Assembly (NCBI GenBank): GCA_016719485.1
Contig: JADJZB010000021.1
Span: 496,001-560,000 of the forward strand
Length of the DNA: 64,000 nucleotides
Origin: Holophagales bacterium
GTDB taxonomy: Bacteria; Acidobacteriota; Thermoanaerobaculia; UBA5066
Direction: 5' to 3'
Program-made: the position numbers and the translations under genes
Shown: piece by piece, positions 16,890-25,407 of the stretch
Numbering within the stretch: the first letter of the stretch is position 1
Layout: the number at the start of each line of letters is the position of its first letter
The notes under the pieces: generated by a model
Seen by the model: the letters and a program-made list of their open reading frames with translations, nothing else
The model's database searches: none
Told to the model about the DNA's origin: nothing

Positions 16890-17328
16890 GGGGGGGTGGG
16901 GGGGGCGGCGGGGGGGGGGGGGGGGGGGGCCGCGGCCCCCCCGGCCCCGGGGCCGGGCCCGGCGCCGGGGGGGGGGGGGCCGGGGCGGCGGGGGGCGGGG
17001 CGGCGGCGCCGCCGCTGCGGCGGGGGGGGGGGGCGGGGGGGGGGGGGGGCGGGGGGGGGGGGCCCCGCCCCCCCCCCGCCCCCGGCGGGCGGGCGGGCGG
17101 CCGGGGGGGGCGGGGCGGGGCGGGGGGGGGGGGGGGGGCCCCGCCCCGGGGGGGCGCGGGCGGGGGGGGGGGGGGGCCGGGGGGGGGGGGGGGGCCCGGG
17201 GGGGGGGGGGGGGGGGGCGGGGGCGCCCGGGGCGGGGGCCAGGCCCACCCCGCCGCTGCGGGGGGGGGGGAGGCCCAAAAGAAGGGGGGCGGGAGGGGGG
17301 GCGGGGGGCCCGGGGCGGGGGGGGGGGG
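16890..17328. other. Poly-G/C low-complexity block, probable sequence artefact
   Basis: About 440 bp almost wholly of G and C, dominated by G runs of 8 to 20 broken by short C runs, with hardly any A or T. No coding, RNA or repeat structure is recognisable. It separates the promoter side of the C69 gene from the very end of the multihaem cytochrome gene. A true G-quadruplex region this long would be exceptional; mis-called sequence or a badly filled gap is more likely. The two flanks may not really be adjacent. Confidence 0.7.
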
Positions 17329-17331
17329 TCC

Positions 17332-19155
17332 TCAGCCTCCGCGATTGCCGAACGCGCACCGGCTTCCGCCTCGCGCGAGGCGCGCCCGGGATGCCGCGAA
17401 GTCCTTCCAGACGGGATCGGCTGCAACCTCGTGACACGGGAGACAAGCTCCGACGGCGAGCGCCCGCCGGAGCTCTTTCGCGTCGAGAGAGCGCAGGCCG
17501 ACACGCGTGCCGGCGCCGGGGTGCTCGGCGTCGAGATGCGTCCAGGCGTCCGATGCCATTCGAGGCTCGTTTGGGGCTGACGCCGCGGGCCGGAACGCGG
17601 GCCGGGAGCCCGTGAGCGACAGCGTCCCCGTACCGAGGCCGAGGGCCCAGGGTGAGAGATGGCAGCTCTCGCAGGTGCGCGCCTTCTTTCCGGTGGCGTG
17701 CGGGTCGAACGAGGAGTAAAGGCGCCGGGAGGCGCGCGGCCCTCCCGCGGCCGTCGCGTCGAGGTCCATGACCATTCCGGGCATCGCCGGAGCGACACGG
17801 CCGTCGGCGCGGACGGCGAGGGCGGGCGGCCGGGCGTCGTAGCCGTCCGAGGTTTCGACCCAGCGGCCGGCCGTCGCCGCCGAGCGCGCGAAGTCCCACT
17901 GCGTCCCGTCGGATTCGAAACGCGTGTGGCAGGTGGAGCAGGTGGGAGCCCAGGCCGCGTGGCAGGAGCTGCACGTCAGCCGCTCGTGACCGGGGAGTAC
18001 ATGGTTCGGGTCGATCGGCGTTTGCTTCGTCACGAGGGCGACGCCCTGGCCCTTTCGGAGCGTGACCCAGCCGGAGCCCGAGGGGCGGAGGTTCCAGACC
18101 GGGGTGCCGCGGCGGCCGAGGCGGACGCGCTCTTCCGGCGGGCGCGTCTCGCCGCGCTGCCGGAGGAGGTCTCGCGAGATCGGGTCCGTCACCTCGCCCC
18201 ACGTCGTCTCTGCACCTTCACGGACTCCGAGAACAGGACCGTGGCACGCCTCGCAGGTGATCTCGACCTGGTCCTCGGAGTGCTCCCACGCGCGGCCGTC
18301 GCCCATCAGGTCGGTGTGGAGGTGGCAGTCGATACACGAGAGGCCCGCGAGGCGGTGGACGTCGGCCTCGGCGCGGCAGGCGGGGCGGCCGTCGTGCAGC
18401 GAGGTGGCGGCGGCGCCGCAGGCGCCGGCCTGGTCCTTCTCCACCTCGTAGAGGCCCTCGTAGGTGAGGGCGATCCGGCCGCTCCGGCTGTGGCAGCCGA
18501 GGCAGCGGTCGTCGGTGACGCGGGCGTCGACGGCGGGGTGCGGGCGCGGGACGGCGCCGGGGAGCCTGCGTGCGACGTGGCAGGAGGCGCAGCCGCTGCC
18601 GTTGCCGAGGATGGCATCGTCGCGGTTCTCGCGCAGGGTGTGGAGGTGGCAGCCGGCGCAGAGCTTGCCGAGGTGCCGTTCGGCGGGGGTGGGGTCGGCC
18701 TTCGCGAGCGTCTCGACCATCGACGTCGCGCCGCGCGGCTCGGGAATCTCGCCGAAGGCCCACCGGTTGACGGAGACGATGCCGCTCGCGCGCGCCATCA
18801 GCGATGTCGACACGCGCCGGGCCTCGCGGACGTGGCAGCCGACGCGGCCGCACGTGCGCGAGACCGTGCGGAGCGCGCCCGGCTCGGGCTCCATGCCGGC
18901 ATGCGCACGCTTTTTCTCGAAGGCCAGCTCGTTGCCGAGGTGGCAGGACGAGCAGCCGACGGCGGCGCGCGCGTGGGCGCCGCCCGGGTCTTCCTCGGGC
19001 CGCACGTGACACGTGACGCAGCGCTCGACCGTCCCGCCGGCGCGGCCGGGCCCGCGGCCGAGCCCTGCCTCCCGCTGCCCTTCGCGGCCGAGGGCGGCGA
19101 GGAGCCCGGCGAGGGCGAGGAGGAGGAGAGCGACGAGCGACCGCGTCCGGAACAT
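17332..19155 (-). CDS. Exported multihaem cytochrome c (about twelve haems)
   Basis: 607 residues from ATG 19155, whose A is shared with the upstream stop (TGATG). The N-terminus is a signal peptide or anchor (SLVALLLLALAGLLAAL). Eleven canonical CxxCH sites are visible (CVTCH, CSSCH, CAGCH, CASCH, CLGCH, CIDCH, CEACH, CSSCH, CSTCH, CESCH, CLPCH) plus one CGRVGCH with four residues between the cysteines, an unusual haem site seen in some multihaem proteins. It should conduct electrons across the periplasm from the Rieske/cytochrome b pair encoded upstream. The last residues, after CLPCH, run into the poly-G block, so the true C-terminus may be lost. Confidence 0.82.
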   Translation of the reverse strand: MFRTRSLVALLLLALAGLLAALGREGQREAGLGRGPGRAGGTVERCVTCHVRPEEDPGGAHARAAVGCSSCHLGNELAFEKKRAHAGMEPEPGALRTVSRTCGRVGCHVREARRVSTSLMARASGIVSVNRWAFGEIPEPRGATSMVETLAKADPTPAERHLGKLCAGCHLHTLRENRDDAILGNGSGCASCHVARRLPGAVPRPHPAVDARVTDDRCLGCHSRSGRIALTYEGLYEVEKDQAGACGAAATSLHDGRPACRAEADVHRLAGLSCIDCHLHTDLMGDGRAWEHSEDQVEITCEACHGPVLGVREGAETTWGEVTDPISRDLLRQRGETRPPEERVRLGRRGTPVWNLRPSGSGWVTLRKGQGVALVTKQTPIDPNHVLPGHERLTCSSCHAAWAPTCSTCHTRFESDGTQWDFARSAATAGRWVETSDGYDARPPALAVRADGRVAPAMPGMVMDLDATAAGGPRASRRLYSSFDPHATGKKARTCESCHLSPWALGLGTGTLSLTGSRPAFRPAASAPNEPRMASDAWTHLDAEHPGAGTRVGLRSLDAKELRRALAVGACLPCHEVAADPVWKDFAASRARLARGGSRCAFGNRGG

Positions 19156-19976
19156 CAGCGCGCGGCGAGGAGGAGCCGGACCGTGAAGGCGAGGTAACCC
19201 GCACTCCAGGCGGCGGCGACGGCGAGGAGCGTCGTGCGCAACCGCCCGTCGACGTGCCTTACGAGGCCGACGGCGGCGAGGAGGAGGAGCGGGAGGAGCC
19301 AGCCCGCGGCGACGGGGAGGTGGAGGAGGGCGCCCTGGAGGCCGAGGAGGTACCACGGACCCAGCAGGAGCGCGCCCGCCGGGGCGATGGCGGGGCCGAG
19401 GGAGACGGGGAAGAGCCCCGCCGCCGCGAAGCTCCCGAGCGCCGCGAGGACCGTCGAGCGCAGGTCGGGAGCGAGAGTCTTGCCGTGCTCGGCGGTCAGG
19501 AGCCACGCGAGGAGGGTGAAGGTGCCGGCGTGGTGGAGGGCGACCGGGGCCAGGTCCGAGCCGGGGACACCGACGAGGAGCGCCGCGAGCGCGCGGCCGA
19601 CGACGGGAATCGACGCCGAGACCTCGCGCCAGACGGCGAGGGCCGCCTGCGCCTCGGCGTCGCCGCGCATCAGGAAGCCGCCGAGGAGCGCGAGGATCGA
19701 GACGGGGAGGAGGGCGACGGAGCGCCACCAGACGCCGGGGGAGAGGCGGCCGTCGGTCTTCTTCCAGAGGACCTCGACGAGGTGGGCGAGCGTGCCGAGG
19801 AGGAATCCCCAGCTCGAGAGGGCGTGGACGCCGCGCAGCCAGAAGCCCCAGGGGGTGGCGCCGTTCAGGGTCTCGAGGCTCTCGAGGGGGCGCGCGGCCG
19901 ACCAGAACGGGGCGAGGGCCAGGCCGGACAGGACCGCGACGACGAGGAGCCCGTAGGTGAGGCGGCCGAGGATCAC
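19155..19976 (-). CDS. Cytochrome b-like membrane protein
   Basis: 273 residues from GTG 19976, which overlaps the Rieske stop as GTGA. There are about seven hydrophobic segments. Histidines that could bind haem b are in WLRGVHALSSWGF and LGTLAHLVEV (one turn pattern) and in VALHHAGTF and TAEHGK. GATPWGFWLRGVHALSSWG closely resembles the N-terminal helices of bc-type cytochrome b. Together with the adjacent Rieske and multihaem genes it would form a quinol-oxidising complex in the cytoplasmic membrane. It is shorter than full cytochrome b (about 400), nearer the b6-type half plus extra helices. Confidence 0.75.
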   Translation of the reverse strand: MILGRLTYGLLVVAVLSGLALAPFWSAARPLESLETLNGATPWGFWLRGVHALSSWGFLLGTLAHLVEVLWKKTDGRLSPGVWWRSVALLPVSILALLGGFLMRGDAEAQAALAVWREVSASIPVVGRALAALLVGVPGSDLAPVALHHAGTFTLLAWLLTAEHGKTLAPDLRSTVLAALGSFAAAGLFPVSLGPAIAPAGALLLGPWYLLGLQGALLHLPVAAGWLLPLLLLAAVGLVRHVDGRLRTTLLAVAAAWSAGYLAFTVRLLLAAR

Positions 19977-20373
19977 GAGAGCCGCGCCGTGAAGCCCGCG
20001 CCCGCCCGCGTCAGGTGCGGCCGTGCGAGCGCCTTCGGCGCGGGTCCGCTCACGGGGCGGCCCTCGGCGTCGTAGCGGCTCCCGTGGCACGGGCACGAGA
20101 AGCCGCCTCCCTCGATCGGCGCGACCCGGCAGCGCAGGTGGGTGCAGGTGAGGTCGAGGACGACCGGGGCCGTCGCCGGCCCGCGGACGAGGAGCCCGTC
20201 GTGAACGAGGCCGCCGTCCTTCTCGGCCTTCTTCAGCAGCGCCTCCGGAAGCTCCACGGTGCGCGCCTCCTCGGGCGAGCTCGAGAGCGCCTTTCCCAGA
20301 ACGGCGGCACCGGCCACGGCCGCGCCGACGCCCGCCGCGGCCCAGGCGGTCCCGAGGAAGTCCCGCCTCGAGC

Positions 20374-20377
<4 letters not shown>
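19973..20377 (-). CDS. Rieske iron-sulphur protein
   Basis: 134 residues from GTG 20377, overlapping the regulator stop as GTGA. The twin-arginine signal SSRRDFLGTAWAAAG is at the N-terminus. The [2Fe-2S] cluster motifs are CTHLRC near residue 86 and CPCHGSRYDAEG near 105, the complete CTH/CxCH Rieske pattern. It is expected to be membrane-anchored on the periplasmic side and to accept electrons from quinol at the cytochrome b site encoded by the next gene. It is short compared with canonical bc1 Rieske proteins but matches bacterial minimal forms. Confidence 0.9.
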
Positions 20378-21774
<1,397 letters not shown>

Positions 21775-21792
21775 TGGCGTAATCTCCTGAGT

Positions 21793-21807
21793 TCGGGGCA
21801 GCCCCGA
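21793..21807. promoter_or_regulatory. Perfect 15-bp palindrome in a divergent promoter
   Basis: TCGGGGC-A-GCCCCGA lies in the 55-bp gap between the sigma-54 activator (minus) and the acyl-CoA dehydrogenase fusion gene (plus). Two 7-bp arms around a single A are too tight for an RNA hairpin loop, so a dimeric repressor site is more plausible than a terminator. No binding protein is identified. Confidence 0.4.
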
Positions 21808-21829
21808 TTATTCCATCCCGAGGGTGAGC

Positions 21830-23725
21830 ATGACGTCCATCTACTTCGGAGAGGAGCACGAGAGCTTCCGCCGGACGGTCCGTCAGTTCCTCGAAAGTGA
21901 GATCGCGCCCTATGCCCGGGAGTGGGAAGAGGCGCGCAGGATTCCGCGCGAGGCGTTCCGCCGGATGGGCGATCTCGGCTTCCTGGGGATCCTCTTCCCC
22001 GAGGAGCTGGGCGGTACGGGAGCGTCCATTTTCCACGCGCTCGCCTTCCTCGAGGAGCTTCCGCGTTCCCTGATGGGGGGCTTCGTCGCGGCGGTCTCGG
22101 TGCAGCAGTTCATCGCCACGGGGGCGATCCACCTTCACGGCACGCGGGAGCAGAAGCGGCGCTGGCTCGCACCGTCGATCGCCGGGACGAAGGTCGGTGC
22201 GATCGCCATCTCCGAGCCCGACACCGGCTCCGACGTCGCCGCGATCCGGACGACGGCCAGGAGGGACGGCGACTCCTGGGTCATCGACGGGGCGAAGACC
22301 TGGATCACGAACGGCGTCGAGGGCGACTTCGTCGTCGTGGCCTGCCGCACCGACAGGGACGCGGGCGCAGGGGGCCTGAGCCTGATCGTCGTCGAGGCCG
22401 ACGCGCCCGGTTTCTCCCGCAGCAAGCTCCGGAAGATGGGATGGCACTCGTCCGACACGGGCGAGCTGACGTTCGAGAGCGTCCGCGTCCCGCTCGGCAA
22501 CCTCGTCGGCGGCGAGAACGAGGGCTTCTACCTCATCATGGAGACGTTCGTCCTCGAGCGGCTCGTCACGGCGGCGACCTCGGTCGGGAGCACGCGGCTC
22601 GCCCTCGAGGAGACCCGGAAGTACGTCCTGGCGCGCCACGCGTTCGGGAGGCCGATCGGGAAGTTCCAGGCGATCCGCCACCGGCTCGCCGACCTGTACG
22701 CCGAGCTGGAGGCGGCTGCCCAGCTCGTCTACCACGCGGCCTGGCTCCACGAGAAGGGAGAGAACCCGGTCGCCGAGGCGTGCATGGCCAAGCTCCTCGC
22801 CACGGAGCTGTCGAAGAAGACGGCCGACGAGTGCCTCCAGTTCTTCGGAGGCTACGGGACGGTCGAGGAGTACCCGATCGAGCGCTTCTTCCGCGACTCC
22901 CGCTTCGGGACGATCGTCGCCGGGACGAGCGAGATCATGCGCGAGGTCATCGCGAAGGCGGCCATCGACGGCTTCGTTTTCCCGAAGCGCGAGGCCACCG
23001 AGGCCGACGCGGCGGCCGCGGAACACCCGGCCAACGGGCCTGCTCATGGTCCGATCGAGGAGCCGCCGCCCCCGGATGCCGCCGGACCGGTCCTGGACGG
23101 CGCGGGCAACCCGTTCGCGGCCGACGCCGTCTCCCCGGACGTCTTCGAGGCGGACGTGACCGACACGCTCGAGGCCGTCTTCGCCGAGACCCGGCCCCTG
23201 GTGAGAGCGGAGGCGGCTCCGGAGCTCGTTCCGGAGCTCGTCGCCGAGCCCGTTCCCGACCGCGTTCCCGAGGCCGGCGTCGAGGCACCCTTGGAGGTCG
23301 CCCCGGCGATTCGGCCGCCGGCCCTTCCGCGCCCGTCTGGCTGGGAGCCGGTGACCCTCCCCGGCGTCATGCCGTCCGTCGCGATCAAGCTCCAGATCCC
23401 GACGAACGTCGCGGAGCTCTTCGAGACCCTCCCGCTGCGGTTCCGGGCGGATCGCGCGGCCGGCTGGAGCGCCCGCTTCCACTTCCGCTTCAAGGACGTC
23501 GCGCGATCCGACTGGACCGTCGTCATCGAGGACGGCAGCTGCCGCGCCCTCGAGGGGCACGAGGGGACCGCGGACTGCGTCGTGACGACGACGGAGAAGA
23601 CCTACCTCGGCATCGAGAGCGGGCAGCAGTCGCCCGAGACGGCGTTCCTCCTCGGCAAGGTGAAGGTCTCGAACGTGGGCGCGATGACCCGCTTCGGCAG
23701 GCTCTTCCGGAAGATCGCGGCGTGA
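21830..23725 (+). CDS. Acyl-CoA dehydrogenase fused to a C-terminal SCP2-type domain
   Basis: 631 residues from ATG 21830, preferred over GTG 21824 because GAGGG sits six bases upstream. Residues 1-390 are a complete acyl-CoA dehydrogenase: AISEPDTGSDVAAIRTTA (FAD/substrate site), WITNG, the C-terminal flavin segment FFGGYGTVEEYPIERFFRD and GTSEIMREVIAK. A long Ala/Pro/Glu-rich linker of about 120 residues follows. The last 115 residues look like an SCP2 sterol-carrier domain (FHFRFKDVARSDW, DCVVTTTEKTYLGIESG, GKVKVSNVGAM). The lipid-binding domain could present a bulky acyl substrate. The CoA-transferase gene directly downstream supports a branched-chain or sterol-like acyl-CoA pathway. Confidence 0.85.
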   Translation: MTSIYFGEEHESFRRTVRQFLESEIAPYAREWEEARRIPREAFRRMGDLGFLGILFPEELGGTGASIFHALAFLEELPRSLMGGFVAAVSVQQFIATGAIHLHGTREQKRRWLAPSIAGTKVGAIAISEPDTGSDVAAIRTTARRDGDSWVIDGAKTWITNGVEGDFVVVACRTDRDAGAGGLSLIVVEADAPGFSRSKLRKMGWHSSDTGELTFESVRVPLGNLVGGENEGFYLIMETFVLERLVTAATSVGSTRLALEETRKYVLARHAFGRPIGKFQAIRHRLADLYAELEAAAQLVYHAAWLHEKGENPVAEACMAKLLATELSKKTADECLQFFGGYGTVEEYPIERFFRDSRFGTIVAGTSEIMREVIAKAAIDGFVFPKREATEADAAAAEHPANGPAHGPIEEPPPPDAAGPVLDGAGNPFAADAVSPDVFEADVTDTLEAVFAETRPLVRAEAAPELVPELVAEPVPDRVPEAGVEAPLEVAPAIRPPALPRPSGWEPVTLPGVMPSVAIKLQIPTNVAELFETLPLRFRADRAAGWSARFHFRFKDVARSDWTVVIEDGSCRALEGHEGTADCVVTTTEKTYLGIESGQQSPETAFLLGKVKVSNVGAMTRFGRLFRKIAA

Positions 23726-23771
23726 ACGCGGCGCTCCCCTCGCCGGGACGGTCGTCCTCGACGTCTCCCGG

Positions 23772-24857
23772 ATGCTTCCCGGGGCCGTCCTCGTGAGGAA
23801 CCTGGTCGACCTCGGGGCGCGCGTCATCAAGATCGAGGATCCGCACGCAGGAGACCCGATGCGGGTCACGCCGCCCCTCGTGAGCGGCACCGGCGTGGGC
23901 TTTCTCGCCTTCTTCCGCGGCGTCGAGTCGGTGGCGCTCGACCTGAAGACGCCTGCCGGCGCCGCGACGCTCCGGAAGATGGCGCGGCACGCCGACGTTC
24001 TCGTGGAGAGCTTCCGCCCGGGGACGCTCGACCGGTGGGACCTCGGGTACGAGCGGCTCGCCGCCCAGAATCCCGGCCTCGTCGTCGTCTCCCTTTCGAG
24101 CTTCGGCTCGGAGGGCGCGGACGCGGGCCGCATCGGGCACGACCTGAACTTCACGGCCGTCACGGGCTTCCTCTCGGAGCTCCCCCCGGGAGACCTTCCG
24201 CGCGTCCAGGTGGCCGACGTCAGCGCGGGGCTCCTGGCCGTGTCGTCCACCCTGGCGGCGCTCCTCCTGAAGCACCGCAGCGGACGGGGCCTCCACGTCG
24301 AGCAGCCGCTCGTGGCCGGGCCGCTGCCGTTTCTCACCTGGTCTTTCGCAGAGGTCGGAGCGGGCGGTGGCGGAGTCCTCGACGGGATCCTCGCGGGGAA
24401 GTGCCCGGCCTACCGGACCTACGGCTGCGCCGACGGCGCCCGGGTGGCGCTCGGAGCCATCGAGCCGAAGTTCTGGGAGGCGCTCTGCGAGATGGCGGGG
24501 ATTCCCGAGCACGCCGGGGACGGCCTCGACACCGGCGAGGCGGGGGCCGATGCCGCAGCGCGCCTGGGAAGTGTCTTCGCGTCCCGTTCCCGGGCCGACT
24601 GGATGGAGCTCGCCCGGGCGCTCGGCATCCCGCTGACGCCGGTGAACGACCTCGCCGCGGCGCGTGACGAGCTGGCGGCGCGCATGGAGCGGACGTCGCT
24701 GCCCGGGGGCGGCGTCATGGCGACTCCCGCCGCCTATCTCGGATTGCCCGGGCTGAGGCGCCCGCACGCTCCCGCGCCGGCGCTCGGCGCCGACACCGGG
24801 CGCGTCCTCCACGAGCTCGGGTTCACCGCGGAGGAGATCGCCGCCGTCACCGGGTGA
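23772..24857 (+). CDS. CaiB/BaiF-type class III CoA-transferase (start probably frameshifted)
   Basis: 361 residues in the uninterrupted frame. Family features are present: LVDLGARVIKIEDP, the active-site region HADVLVESFRPGTLDRWDLGYE and NPGLVVVSLSSFGSEG. The enzyme transfers CoA between carboxylic acids or racemises alpha-methylacyl-CoA. The expected N-terminus (LAGTVVLDVSR) lies upstream in the same frame without a start codon. GTG at 23722, overlapping the previous stop as GTGA, would join it if one C were added to the run at 23736-23739. I infer a one-base deletion, probably a sequencing error, with a true start at 23722. Confidence 0.8.
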   Translation: MLPGAVLVRNLVDLGARVIKIEDPHAGDPMRVTPPLVSGTGVGFLAFFRGVESVALDLKTPAGAATLRKMARHADVLVESFRPGTLDRWDLGYERLAAQNPGLVVVSLSSFGSEGADAGRIGHDLNFTAVTGFLSELPPGDLPRVQVADVSAGLLAVSSTLAALLLKHRSGRGLHVEQPLVAGPLPFLTWSFAEVGAGGGGVLDGILAGKCPAYRTYGCADGARVALGAIEPKFWEALCEMAGIPEHAGDGLDTGEAGADAAARLGSVFASRSRADWMELARALGIPLTPVNDLAAARDELAARMERTSLPGGGVMATPAAYLGLPGLRRPHAPAPALGADTGRVLHELGFTAEEIAAVTG

Positions 24858-24863
24858 GCTCCC

Positions 24864-24891
24864 ACCGTTCTATTCGGTAGAATAGGTCGGT
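24864..24891. terminator. Hairpin between convergent genes
   Basis: An inverted repeat, ACCG-TT-CTATTC, loop GGTA, then GAATAG-GT-CGGT; ten of twelve arm positions pair, with one further G-T wobble. It lies 6 bp after the CoA-transferase stop and 39 bp before the 3' end of the convergent ModE-like gene. There is no strong T run on either side. A bidirectional terminator is the likeliest role; an operator is possible because the core is unusually AT-rich for this region. Confidence 0.5.
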
Positions 24892-24930
24892 TTGACGTGC
24901 GCCGCGACGAGGCCTTCGGGCCGACGGGCT

Positions 24931-25320
24931 TCAGGAGAGAAGGCGCCGCAGGCGCCTCCAGCGCGAGGCCACGGCGCGCCGGGCCTCGGCCTCCATCTCC
25001 CGGTAGAGGCCCAGGACCTCCTCGCCCCGCGCGGTGAGCCGGGCGCCCCCGCGCACCGCGCCGCCGCGGGAGAGCTCGACGAGAGGGTCGCGGAAACCCC
25101 GGTTCATCGTCCCCACGAGGCCCCACGCGTGCATGTAGGACATCTTCAGCTCGTCGGCGGCGACCCGCAGGCTCCCCGTCCGGCCGATCGTCTCGAGGAG
25201 CTGCGCCATCCCCGGGCCGACGAGGACCTCGCCGTCCCGCACGACCCGCAGCCTCGGCTTCAGGCTCGCAGGGCCGGGGGCGGGGCGTCCGGGTTCCGGG
25301 TCTCTCTTCAGCTTCGTCAC
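24931..25320 (-). CDS. ModE-type single-domain winged-helix regulator
   Basis: 129 residues from GTG 25320, with GGAG eight bases upstream. The DNA-binding fold is ModE-like: LLETIGRTGSLRVAADELKM, SYMHAWGLVGTMNRGF, then the wing GGAVRGGARLTARGEEVL. The molybdate-binding C-terminal domains of full ModE are missing, as in other short ModE-like proteins. It is divergent from the TonB-dependent receptor gene 88 bp away and probably regulates it, perhaps through the palindrome at 25352-25368. The effector, if any, is unknown. Confidence 0.8.
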   Translation of the reverse strand: MTKLKRDPEPGRPAPGPASLKPRLRVVRDGEVLVGPGMAQLLETIGRTGSLRVAADELKMSYMHAWGLVGTMNRGFRDPLVELSRGGAVRGGARLTARGEEVLGLYREMEAEARRAVASRWRRLRRLLS

Positions 25321-25351
25321 TTCACTTCTCCGGCGACGCCCCAGTTTCGCA

Positions 25352-25368
25352 GGTTCCCCGCGGGAACC
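25352..25368. promoter_or_regulatory. 17-bp perfect palindrome, candidate operator
   Basis: GGTTCCC-CGC-GGGAACC lies midway between the divergent ModE-like regulator and the TonB-dependent receptor, 40 bp upstream of the receptor start. Perfect 7-bp arms and the divergent placement suit a dimeric regulator, most simply the ModE-like protein itself. Confidence 0.5.
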
Positions 25369-25407
25369 GAAGGCCGGGCACCGACGCCGAACTCGATCGG
25401 AGGATTC

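Noticed and set aside
16890..17328. G-quadruplex regulatory element or Pro/Gly-rich repeat protein
   Set aside because: The length and purity of the G runs fit an artefact far better than biology.
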